Shown here: one piece after another, positions 34,901-45,439 of the stretch
Layout of the letters: each line of letters starts with the position of its first letter
How positions within the stretch are numbered: the stretch's first letter is position 1
From: Adiantum capillus-veneris
Lineage: Eukaryota; Streptophyta; Polypodiopsida; Polypodiales; Pteridaceae
Reading direction: 5' to 3'
DNA length: 64,000 nt
Assembly: GCA_014529385.2 (NCBI GenBank)
Contig: CM043959.1
Coordinates: 60,216,253 to 60,280,252 of the forward strand
Made by a program: the position numbers and the translations under genes
Notes under the pieces: model-generated
What the model saw: the letters and a program-made list of their open reading frames with translations, nothing else
Told to the model about the DNA's origin: nothing
Database searches by the model: none

Positions 34901-36296
34901 ATAATGCAGCTTTTACCTCAGGCATGTCTACATTCAGCGTAAACATTCTGCCCACACATTTGCCCTCTGTGATCAGCTTACAGCCATTCTGGAAATCTTC
35001 TACATAACAGCCATTTGGATTGAAGCGAACCTGCAAACCCTGCTCAACCATTTGTCCAACAGAAACAAGATTCTTTGTAATGTTTGGGACATGAAGTACA
35101 TCTGCTAAGTACTTTGATTTCCCACTCTTCGTATTTAGAGGTATGTCCCCTACATGAGCAATGGGGTGAGCTGTGTCATCTCCTGTCTGCACATAGCCTG
35201 ACACATCTGGTTTGCGCATATCTCTAAACCACTCTCCATGAGACGTCATGTGATTAGAGGCACCTGAATCCACATACCAAACATCATCTTGGGTGGAATT
35301 CTCTGCAGTCATTGTATTCATTACATGTTGCATAACAAAGATGCGCTCGTTTTTGCTGTCATCTGCATCTCTGCTAGTAGATGCATAGTTGCCCTGTTCT
35401 CTCTTTCCACTTGCTTTTCCCTTTGGACAGTCACATGACATGTGACCTCTTTCACCACAAGTCCAACATTCTCTGCTATCTGGAGTATGTTGCTGGCTGC
35501 TTGATCCTGCACCACGACCTCTTTGACTCCCCCTGCCTTGAGACTGGTTTCCCCTACCACCTGTATTGTTTTGATTTGATTGACCTTCCAAAAATTGGCC
35601 CCTGCAACCCCTTGGGCCTCGACCACGACCTCTACCTCTACCTCTGTTGGAGTTAGAATAGAAGGCCTGTTCAGAATTATTTCTGCCATGAGAAGAAGAT
35701 GTGTCAAGGTTCTTCTCCTCAAGAATAAGCATAGAAATCAAATCTTGGAACACGGGGATGTCGTCTCTTGTATTCATGGAAGATCTAAAATGTACATACT
35801 CATCTCCTAGACCATCCAAGCATGCACGGACAATGTCATCGTCTTCCACTGAGACTTTAATAGATCCAAGAGCCTCAATGATACTCTTGATCTTTAAGGA
35901 ATAATCATTGATTGAGAGGTTGTTCCTCTTAACCTGATTTAGCTCCGACATGAGTTGAAGCTTCCTGGCCTTGGTGTTCACCTCGAACACTCTGCCTAAG
36001 TTTCTCCATGCAATGGCGGGGGTTTCAGCATCCTGTAGATAGCCCATCATGCCATCTGTGATGCTCATAGAAAGCCAATACATCACTTTGCTCTGGCCTT
36101 ATTGCCAGTCCCTCAAAGCTTTCCTTTGTTCTGCTGTAGCATTTGCCTCAGGAATCTCTGGTTCCTTTTCATTGTCTCCTTCTACATAGCCCCAATAACC
36201 TTTTCCTTTTAGGAAATTTGTTATTCTGAACTTCCATGCAGGGTAGTTATTTTTCTCAAGCTTCTCAGTAACAATCTGGCTGAAACCGTCAGACAT
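31985..36296 (-). pseudogene. copia 2 gag-pol polyprotein with few lesions
   Basis: The ATG at 36294-36296 starts MSDGFSQIVTEKLEKNNYP. One frame then runs to 32700 with stops only at 36099 (TAA), 34293 (TAG, where Trp is expected in HHF-W-AEA) and 33936 (TAA). A single-base shift follows at about 32700, then TAG 32569 and TGA 32125. Domains in order: capsid (WRNLGRVFEVNTKARKLQL), Arg/Gly-rich linker, knuckle CWTCGERGHMSCDC, protease WYVDSGASNHMTSH, integrase zinc HKRIGH with CAACQ, core QTDVWGPT, LRSDGGGEY and QQNGVAERKN, RT WVYKTKHKADGNIERHKAR with IYVDDLIIVG, RNase H YTDANWAGS and SSTEAEYR, and the end EDIFTKAL. All catalytic motifs look intact. The stops each fit one base change, so it died recently. 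Confidence 0.94.
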
Positions 36297-36566
36297 CTTG
36301 AAGCACTAAGACAAAATAGCTGCAATCTACAAAAACCTGCAAATCTGCTGAACCTGCTATCGTGGTACATGTAACGCTTTCTACACTCAACGAGTGTCCA
36401 CAATCAAGGGTACATACAACCACTGTACTTGTACAGTAAATCTCTGTATACTGCACTTTGGAGACCTGTTCAGAAACTTGTGCAAAAAACTTGTGCATCT
36501 GGTCGTGGATTGCGAACGAAGGGATTGTGATGCTCTTGCTCTCTTAGCCTCTCTTGCCTACACCAG

Positions 36567-36578
36567 GCTCTGATACCA
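36567..36578 (-). promoter_or_regulatory. copia 2 primer-binding site (tRNA-iMet)
   Basis: The minus strand reads TGGTATCAGAGC immediately after the 5' LTR, an exact initiator tRNA-Met complement. Confidence 0.93.
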
Positions 36579-36900
36579 TGTAAAGAATGAGGATGCAAGA
36601 GAGCTACACAAGACAAGCACAAAGCACACAGATATGGAAAGCTTCTTCTTCTTCTTTACAGAAAAGAGAGTACAAAATGACTAAGTGCTAAAGCTAAAAA
36701 GTAGCACATATGTACATGCGGTCACTAAGTGTGAACTCGCTAGAAGCGTACTAGGCTGGCACTATAAGTGTAGTCCAGCTGTAGAATCACTGGCAGAGAT
36801 CCTCCATGTCGGTCACCTAACACGCCAGTGAGTAAATGCCGTAAGCGGCCAAGACCCGTAGTGGATGCCAGCTCAAGGTGTAGAGCTCGACATCTGAACA
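36579..36900 (-). repeat. copia 2 5' LTR
   Basis: 322-bp partner of 31654-31975, ending GACATCTGAACA on the plus strand. Confidence 0.95.
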
Positions 36901-37043
36901 TTTACCTTATGTGGCTTGACATTAAGCACAAGGGATTCTTGAGACAAACACACTTGTAATACTCTTTTTGGTTGAGCATTCAGCTTATATCTCCTGAGGT
37001 TTGAACTTAAGTTTAAGCCTCATGACCTGGACGCTTAGTTTTC
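36901..37043. repeat. palindrome array P1, right part
   Basis: It continues the third P1 unit after copia 2: TTTACCTTATGTGGCTTGAC matches 31000-31020. One further TTGAACTTAAGTTTAAGCC module lies near 37003. The match ends at CTTAGTTTTCA near 37043. Confidence 0.8.
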
Positions 37044-37059
37044 AACACCAAGACACACA

Positions 37060-37832
37060 TGAAATGGACCAGAGAGAGCTAGAGCAAAGGGAAGAGAGAG
37101 AGGGAAGGATCTTGCATAATACCTTATTTGTGACTTGCAAATGGAGATGGTTCGTTATGATGCTATCGTAGAACTTGTACAAAACTCACTCAATGCTTAG
37201 TGATTGCTAATCATTGACAAAACACACACACACTGTCTTAGGGTGTGGGAGACCTCTCACCACAATACCCTCTTACAATGGACACAAAACTGGCAATGAA
37301 AAACACACTAAAATACTTTCTAAAATCAAGATCAACCGATAAAACTCAAAATACACAAGTCACCTTGAATTCACCAAACCGTATTGCACAAATGGAAGGA
37401 CGAAGATTTAAACGTTGAATCACGCCTTTGATGCACCAAACCTCAATTTATTGATGATGAAGGAGCACGTACAATAGTGGTTTTGAGATTTGTGGAACTC
37501 ACGCTCTCTCACTTGCAATGTGTAGCTTGAAGGCTTCTCTCACACCAAGAGTGAAGCTCACAAGTGGTTGCTACACCTAAGTCTCTCCTCACGCATAGAG
37601 TGTTGGGGTGCTATGTGAGATGTTGGAGGTTTTTTTACAAGAAGGAGAGGGGCCTATTTATAGGTTGGAGACCCCTCATTAAGATTATTGGAAATCCTAA
37701 TTTACAAGCTAACAAATCAGGATTATGATTTTTTTGAATATCAAAACATTGCGGGCCTTCTTTGTCTGCTTGAGTCATGGGTGTGGGCTCAAAAGAGAGC
37801 ATTATTGATTGTAGATAAGGTGAAAGTAAGTA

Positions 37833-37879
<47 letters not shown>

Positions 37880-39480
37880 ACTATACACATGTCTTGAGGT
37901 GAGGTGTCTTTTATGGTTAGGTCAATGCTATTTTGTGTTAGTATGTTAGTCGTTAGTAATCACTAAAAAGTTAATGATATATTTACAATGGGTAGAATGG
38001 GGTGGATGGTTGAATGAAGTGAGCGAATCCTTGTGATGGTGAAGCTTGAAGAAGTTTTGGACTTACTTGTGTAGGTTCTCAAAATGACTATCGATCTTCT
38101 TCTTCGTCTTCTCTTCTTTACGCCACCGCCGCCAAAGTTGATTATCACAATGAAAATGGTAATTCCATTGATGAGATCTCTTGGTTTGCAGAGGTTAATC
38201 ATGGTACACATGTTGAATTTATGTATATATATAAGGGTTAAGATGGAATTGTACTTTGGAGATAATAGAGAGAGGCATAGAGATGGTGTATGTACATGGA
38301 GAGCTCATATGAGAGCTATGGAAGTAAGAGGGGAGGTTAATGGTGAAGAAGGTGAGAGAAACCATTGAAGGTGCAGGTTTGAGTGAGGGATTGAGAGGAA
38401 TGTGTGTGTGTGTGTGTGTAGAAGTGTGGAAAGAGGTGAGAGAAGACTATGGGCTACTTGTGAGAAAAGTGGGCAGACTGGGGTCCACTCAAAAAATCAT
38501 ATCTCACCGTTGGTAGCTCCAAAAATCATGAAAAAATTTGAGGTGATTATTCAAGAGCATGGGCTACATTTTCTCTTTTGACCACCGCTCCAGATTTGGA
38601 GTGGAGATAGGTGCCAAAATTCTCACCAAAAAGCCTTTTTTTATGCCTGCAAAAGTCTTTTAGTGGCCCCCTCCTTTGTTGAATTTGTACAATGCATCCA
38701 AGAGTGAGCCCCTCCTTTGTCATATCATAATACAAAGCATCCAAGTTGCCCTTGAACCATGCATGGAGGAGGATTATTGGTGAATAAAGAAATATATACA
38801 TGGTGGGACTAGTGTATGGACTATTCATGGACTTTAGCTCAATGAGCACATGGTGTTAGAATAATGAGTAAAAATAATAATAAAAATATGGAGGAGTTAT
38901 GGATATGGAAAGATATTGGAATCATATGATATGGTCCCTCTTTGAATTATTTTGGGTGAAAGAGGAAAAGGTATGCAAGTAAATAATATAATAAACGTGA
39001 CCAATGAGTAGAAATCTATTTTTTGTTTTCACGAGGGTGAGGGTGAAAATGTGGGAGTGATTTGTATAAAGAAAAAATATAAGGTTAGAGTATGTACATA
39101 TTGGCAAAAAATATACTTATGGTGTAAGAGGATGAAAAAAGGTGTACATAGGTTTAATAAAACACACACCTAAGTAGAAATATTTAAATAAAATACCAAA
39201 ATAATTATAAAAATCCCTATATTTAGGCCATATATATAATGCAATATTTACACACAAATGGGCCATAATATATTTTATTTTTTTGATTTTATTTATTTTT
39301 TGGCTCAACTAGCCCAGTGACTAGCTAGCTGAGGGGTTTTAAGGAGATATGGAAAAAGTCCTGTAACTCACACACGCCTATGTACAGTGAAATGGTAGGG
39401 ATATCCATAGTGTTTGGGTGAATTTGGTAGGGTGAGGTAGCTTACTATGGCAATTATGGAGAGCTGAAAAATGGCTATCA
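37060..39480. mobile_element. diverged relative of the 2.6-kb TG..CA element
   Basis: It is colinear with 5469-8062. Shared blocks include ACTGTCTTA followed by CCTCTTACA, TGGGGTCCAC, ATGAAAAAATTTGAGGTGA, the AT-rich ATATTTAAATAAA zone, TGGCTCAACTAGCCCAGTGA and GTAGGGTGAGGTAGCTTACT, ending GGCTATCA as in the first copy. The proposed left end TGAAATGGACC resembles TGAGGTGGTCC of copy 1. I saw no target duplication, so the ends, mainly the left, are provisional. It includes (GA)n at 37835-37877 and (GT)n at 38401-38419. A TATTTATAGG at about 37657 is TATA-like on the plus strand. No coding region. Confidence 0.6.
37835..37877. repeat. (GA)n microsatellite, 43 bp
   Basis: Pure GA run inside the 37.1-39.5 kb element; the shared part of its relative at 5.5-8.1 kb lacks it at this place. 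Confidence 0.95.
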
Positions 39481-40377
39481 CTAGCAAGACTCTTTCTGAA
39501 TAGAAACCATTATCAAAAGTCTCTACCTCACCGTGCTAATATTTATGTGATCATCCTTACCTAGAGACTCTTGAATCTAGCTCCAAATTACTTGCTAATT
39601 TTTGCTTCATCTTGGTTTGTGGATTGATAAGTTTGGTATATGACAATATGGTGAAGTTAAAAAATGTTTTCTATGTGTTGAAAAGTTTGATAGTAGATAC
39701 TATTTGAAGTTAAATTTTTCATGTCTCCTCCAAATTTTTGATATCTCTCTTTGGAGGGACTCAATTTATGTTTTGAGGAGCACTAAACACTAGCATTTGG
39801 AGGAGACTGAATCACAATATGTGAAACATGCTAGAATTAGGTTTTTGTCTAGGAAATCAAGGTGATGTTAGAATACAAAACACATTATTTGAAATTGACG
39901 ATTCCAGAAAGCCAAAAAAATAGAAATAACTTCACACTAGGGCTACATTTGTATTGGGTTATCCCTTGATTATGAATTGCCTACATAACTAAGGCTACTT
40001 GTTAATATCTTTTTGTTCTTTGTTTGTTATCTTGGTGTTTCTAAACACCATTCTCATTTGAGATCCTCTTAACATGAAAATTGCTTTAGTAGGGCTTGTA
40101 AACAAGTCCAGTTTTGTTTCTCATTTTTCTTAATAATGTAGTCTTTGATGGTTCTTTTGACTCCATTGCCCTCTCCAATTAAAATGTCTTGAATTTGCAA
40201 ACAATATATTGTTTTGAGTGGTGCTTGTTCCTTTAAAGCATTCTTCTTACAAATCAAATATGTTAAAGTCATAGTTTCAATTTTGTCATTGAATATACAC
40301 AAAGCAATCTAGCTATGTGTTGAGTCTACAGAAATATGTTAACTAGAAATTTATGATACCAACCTTTAGTCACATAC
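39481..40377. other. AT-rich non-coding stretch
   Basis: No supported gene and no repeat match elsewhere in the window was noticed. Confidence 0.45.
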
Positions 40378-40720
40378 AATAGCCTTGAACTACATTTGAG
40401 CCTCATGCGCACATGCTAGTTTAGGTGAGGCATGTGAAGATTGAACTTAAGTTCAATCCTCATCTTAGTATCCTACAATGCAACAAGAAGTGAGGCTTGA
40501 AATTATGTTTGAGCTTCACATCCTTGTGCTAGTGCCTTGAACAACGTTTGAGTATGTCCACTTGCTAGTTTAGGCAAGGCATCTGAGATGCAAACTTAAC
40601 TTCAATTATATTCTTAATATCCCACACAATCAAAACAAGTAAAGCTTGAACTCAAGTTTGAGTCCCATTTTAATGTGCTAGTGCCTCATTTTCATATGGC
40701 ACAAAGGATCCCCACAAATA
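40378..40720. repeat. short palindrome cluster P2
   Basis: Diverged copies of the P1/P3 module: GATTGAACTTAAGTTCAATC near 40438 is a perfect 20-bp palindrome, followed by AAACTTAACTTC near 40592 and TTGAACTCAAGTTTGAG near 40648. They are embedded in phrases such as GAGCCTCATGCGC and CTCATCTTAGTATCC that resemble the other arrays. Confidence 0.65.
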
Positions 40721-40816
40721 ACCAAGAGGTCAAATATAACAAAAAATACTTGAGTTTTACGTCTCATTTAAAAAATGGAACTTGAATAATTCCCAAAATT
40801 CTTAACTATGTGTTAT

Positions 40817-41600
40817 GTGGGAAATTGAGACTATAGAATTTGTAACTACATGTAAAAGAAACTAACGATCTTAAAATCTTTAATGATTTTTATAGTAAAA
40901 ACAGGCACAACTACACATTTGGTAAGAATGGATAGCTCAAGAGACCCGGTCAAGCCATATGGATAGCTAGAAGAACTGAAGGTAAAAACGATAGCTCAAG
41001 ATGGCACACCCGGTCAAGCCATATGACCATGTGACAAATTGAGACTATACTTGTAACTATATACAAAATAAATACATTGTGTATGTGTGACACATAGACC
41101 CAACGTATGCTAGACGTGTCTTGGCAAGAAACTATAGCTCAAGATAACACACCCGGCCAAGCCATATGACCATGTGGGAAATTGAGACTATAGAATTTGT
41201 AACTACATGTAAAATAAACTAATGATCTTAAAATATTTAACGCTTTTTATAGTAAAAACATGCATAACTACACATTTGGTAAGAATGGTTAGCTCAAAAG
41301 ACCCGGTCAAGCCATATGGATAGCTAGAAGAACTTAAGGTAAAAATCGACAGCTCAAGATGGCACACCCGGTCAAGCCATATGACCATGTGACAAATTGA
41401 GACTATATTTGTAACTATATACAAAATGAAGACATTGTGTATGTGTGAAACATAGACCCAAGGTACGCTAGACGTGTCTTGGCAAGAAACTATAGCTCAA
41501 GATAACACACCCGGTCAAGCCATATGACCATGTGGGAAATTGAGACTATAGAATTTGTAACTACATGTAAAAGAAACTAACGATCTTAAAATATTTAAAG
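40817..41600 (+). repeat. 357-bp tandem repeat, about 2.2 copies
   Basis: GTGGGAAATTGAGACTATAG recurs at 40817, 41174 and 41532 (periods 357 and 358). The two full units are highly similar. Within each, the phrase CCGGTCAAGCCATATG (one copy CCGGCCAAG) appears three times, so the unit has an internal sub-repeat. The third copy ends near 41600. No coding capacity. Confidence 0.9.
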
Positions 41601-42080
41601 GTATGATGTCACACATCTAGTTTGAGATTAAGTACATTCTTTATTGAATTAATATAACACTACCACCCAAAATTGTGAGTATGGCCAAAACAATAAAGAT
41701 TGCGACATATTAAACTCTTTAAGACTGAAGCATATAAAATAATTTAACCATATAAAACACGAGGTTTACAAGCTCCGACACAAGGCATTTTCCGAGTTTA
41801 CAAGTATTTTTATATTGAACATTTCACTATGGTAGATGGAATCATTATTTAACAAAAAAACAAATATACATTATATATACATAGTCCACATTGTTTAGTG
41901 GAGAGTTGAACTCTTTAATGGACATTCAAAACTGAAATAATGCATTCTAATTTTCATAGGTTATCACTAACTTGCAAAATCTAGGCTAGATTTCAAGCTT
42001 GCCTTGAAAAATTTTGACAAAATGTGACAAGATTTAGTGTAACTACCGATAGATGCTTCAAACTATGATCTAAAAGCCGG
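41601..42080. other. AT-rich non-coding stretch
   Basis: Nothing recognised. Confidence 0.4.
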
Positions 42081-42100
42081 TTTAGGGTTTAGGGTTTAGG
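42081..42100 (+). repeat. interstitial telomere-type tract (TTTAGGG)
   Basis: Two full TTTAGGG units plus TTTAGG, 20 bases in perfect register. This is the usual land-plant telomere repeat. Confidence 0.8.
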
Positions 42101-43628
42101 TTTGCTGGCAAACTTTCGGATGCGAGGGTGGAGCATCCCCGGCAGAGGCTTGATGACCCCTATGATGGAACCTCAACCTTCCGCACGCCGGAGCTCATCC
42201 AAGGAAGCTACGACCATCGCGTAGATATTTAGAGCATGAAAGAGGCTATGAACTTAGGCAGAGAGGGGTTAAGTTAAAGACCAAGTGATCTTCAACTTAC
42301 ACAAGAATAAGAGATACGTTGTAAGTGATCTACCTATAGTAAAAAAGATACTTTGTGAATTAATTGGATCATCTTTGTCAAAGATTTCTGCTACCTTGTA
42401 GTACCTAGCAAAATCTTTTCATGCATGAGATGAGGGGTTGGTATTGGTGGAAATCTAGTGAATCCTCTCTTTTTTCAAGTCATTCCATGTGTATTAATAC
42501 GCAAGATTGTGCGCTCATTACCGCGTTAAGGCAAAATCGTGTGCTTGAAGTTAAGCAGCACTCAGCGAGACAACAATGTTTTGTGTCTTTATCAAGAGCC
42601 GAAAGTGATATTGCATGAGGGATTGTTGCCATATGTAGCCATATCTGGAGTCTGCATGACTACACTCTGAAGAAATGCACCTCAAAATGCACTCGAGATC
42701 TCCCCACAAGATAACCTAGATAGAACCCCAAATTCTTGTCTTTAATTCTCGAATCTCTCAATCCTTACCATTGTGCCTGTATGGATGCCTTTGAGCCAAA
42801 TAGCAGCACCTTGTCTTGCTAGATCTGGAAGACCTGTAACCTAGATATGTGACCTAGCACGCTTCAAAACCCTAAAAATGGCATTTGGTTGGTTACATAC
42901 CAGAAACGAGCTTCTAGCCACAAGCAAGAGCAAGAAGTTTTTAGAGGAGCGAAGGCTATGCATAATGTAATACTTACACCAGATAGCTCCATTAGTGCCT
43001 TTTGGTTGCAAGCATCTCATCCTTATCACTATAATGAGGTGTTTTTATAGGCTACATACGGCAACAATGCATCCTCATCACGCAGGTAGGACAGCCTCTG
43101 AGCAGCACCTTTGCTTGCTAGAACTATAACATAAGACATGCATGCTTTGAGCAACTTTCACGCAGGAGTTTTTTGGGGGTAGCTCAGGCTCAACTTTGGA
43201 GAAAGTACGTTTTTAGCTACATGCATCAATGATGCGAAGGCTAAAGGCTTTTCAAACATCAAGCTAAACAAAGGCTTTTCTCCACAATTGTGTTATGAGG
43301 TTACATCTTTCATCAAGAATCACATTTTATTGAATGCTTCTATATTATTTTGAAATTGGGGTACCTATTGACTACTCGCTCTCCTTTCATAGAATTACTT
43401 TTCTCAAAAGATACCCTCTTAAGATATCTTCTTCCTATCCTCCTTCGCCTCTCCCTATTCATGTTCCTCACTTGTCCTCCCCTGATGCCTCCTCTTTGAA
43501 CCATCTCGAGCAGGAGACACTCAACAATTTTTCAAATCGCCAAGCAATCTGATCGTGGAATTCTCACAACCTTGTCGCATTTAAAGGGAGCTTGATAGCA
43601 TTCATCTCAGATGGAGTATGCTTTTTGG

Positions 43629-43631
<3 letters not shown>
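42101..43631. other. non-coding stretch right of the telomeric tract
   Basis: No supported gene. Frames at 42421-42618 (+) and 43334-43552 (+) have no recognisable features. AGTTAAGC and GCGAGA at 42549-42570 have the spacing found in the 5S rRNA internal promoter (see findings). Confidence 0.4.

Positions 43632-43666
<35 letters not shown>
43632..43666. repeat. (GA)n microsatellite, 35 bp
   Basis: Pure AG run. Confidence 0.95.
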
Positions 43667-43669
<3 letters not shown>

Positions 43670-44738
43670 ACATCTGCCATGGCGTTTTCACTTTCCTATG
43701 CTAGTGAGCGGCTATAAAATCCCCCCCACACACACACCCCTCTTTGCCCTGTGTTCCCATTTGCATCAATGCTACCAAATTGTGGGAGGTCTGTGAATGT
43801 GTCAAATGAGCGGCAAGAGACAGTGCGAGGAGCTGCATTGAGGATTGCATGCAAAGAGATTGAGTCCCATTGGCAGTGCAAGACAGTTTGTACCTTTGTT
43901 TTTTAAGGCAAAGCCCATTTTCAAAAAATTGCATCCCCTACTGACTGTGAAAAAAATCCGTAAATACCTCCAAGTCAAAGGCCCGTCGGAGGCTCTGATG
44001 GAGGGGAGAGATGCCGCTTGCAGGGTGCTACTGCCGGTACAGCCAACAAAAGGCTCATGACGGAGAGGGTGCAGCAGTACCGCACGCAGTGCGCAAGACA
44101 CCAAGCAGGTGTGGCTATAGCGGGGAGCTTGTAGAGAGCTTGGCCTGGGGGCTGGAGAGGCCCAACACCTCGTCTGCAACTCGCCGGGGAGAGAGCAAGG
44201 ACAGGAAGAAACCTTGTGTCGTTGATGCCTAGATAGTGCTCGTAAAAAAACAGGTCTAGTGTAGTCCCACAATTTTGAAATTTACCACTAAATTTTATAT
44301 TTGACGGTGAGGAAACCCAAAGAGGAAAAGCCCTATCTCCAAGCATCTCTCCCTCTCTCACACCATTTTCCTCTTAACACCAATTTAGGAACTTTGGGAA
44401 TCATTCAAGTCCCATTTTACAAAAGTGCAACTTGAATCTTAGCAGTGTTAAGCATATTGGGGTATGTTGGATTTCAATGAGGTGCATTTTTAAACCATTG
44501 GTCTATGTAAGCTCACTTATTATTCATTAAAGTAAAGGTCATTTTAGAGCATATTTATCTCCAACTTGTGGAGAATTTGAGCAAATTACATTGGATATAG
44601 TGGTGAGAATTTAAGCATTTACAATAAATCTTTGCATTAACATACAAGTTCTCATCCCTTTCATGACTTCATTATCAATCAAAACTTAGTCCAAATCTAG
44701 AGCTCCATCAACCTTGATCCCTAGATCCAATAACTCGT
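43667..44738. other. GC-richer patch, no convincing gene
   Basis: Overlapping minus frames 43802-44272 and 43975-44361 and a plus frame 43845-44060 cover a locally GC-rich block. Their products are rich in Ser, Arg, Pro, Cys and Leu without any domain, and three frames are open at once, the usual mark of composition rather than coding. Confidence 0.4.
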
Positions 44739-44886
44739 ATACCACCAATTCTCACTTCAAGAATACTCACAATGCATGGAGCCTAAAACAAGGATCACAA
44801 TTATAAAATGATATACCACCAATTCTCACTTCAAGCATACTCACAATGCATGGAGCCTAAAACAAGGACCACAATTACCAGCTGGA
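44739..44886 (+). repeat. 74-bp tandem duplication
   Basis: ATACCACCAATTCTCACTTC recurs at 44739 and 44813. Both copies run through CAATGCATGGAGCC to CACAATTA with only a few differences. Confidence 0.9.
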
Positions 44887-45439
44887 CATAACCTGAGATT
44901 CCTTTTTTTTTTTTGCAAAAACCACAAAAGTGAGTGATGTTATATTAAACATATCAAAACATCACAATACTATACCTACTCACGTCCAATCCAAGGCACC
45001 CATAGGACCATAGAGATACATGAGACATCATAGGGTTCAAAGACAAGCCAACACAGAAAGCCACAGACTTAGATTAGCCCTAAACTAATGAAACAACATT
45101 GATTCCACAATACCATTTGTCAACCAATTGATACAATCAATTCCCTGCTTTCTTGCATGATCTCAAAAAATTACCACAAGAGAGACAATTCTTGAAGACC
45201 CAACAATTCATGCCCTTCCATACTTGCTTGATATACAAAGATCTAACAATTTGCATGCAAATCACTAGCACTTGGCTTTTCATCCCCATCCCTTTTAGCC
45301 ATTTTTTCTCCAAAATGTGTTAATCTAGATCCTTCCAAATTTAGAGAGACAAGGGGACCAATGATTTTGGAAGAACCTTGCTCCTCTTCCCATTCTAGGG
45401 CCTCTGTAGCTCTTGTACACTTTCATACGATCTCGCCAG
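44887..45439. other. non-coding stretch
   Basis: Includes a T run near 44904-44915. No gene recognised. Confidence 0.4.

Larger units (their letters stand above)
31654..36900 (-). mobile_element. Ty1/copia LTR retrotransposon 2, nearly intact
   Basis: The 322-bp LTRs are 31654-31975 and 36579-36900, both TG..CA, with 10 substitutions and no indel by hand count (about 97% identity). A perfect 5-bp target duplication TTTAC flanks it (31649-31653 and 36901-36905). Primer site, gag, PR, INT, RT, RNase H and polypurine tract follow in copia order on the minus strand, 5247 bp in all. The surrounding array sequence matches a neighbouring unit across the junction, which confirms a simple insertion. 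Compared with copia 1 (about 93% between LTRs) this is the younger insertion. Confidence 0.96.

Noticed and set aside
37043-37060. Target duplication for the 37.06-39.48 kb element
   Set aside because: The flanks (ACACA on the left, CTAGC on the right) do not match; the border was kept provisional.
43802-44361. Overlapping minus frames of 156 and 128 codons plus a plus-strand frame
   Set aside because: Three frames open at once in a GC-rich patch, products of skewed composition, no domain or splice logic; best explained by base composition.
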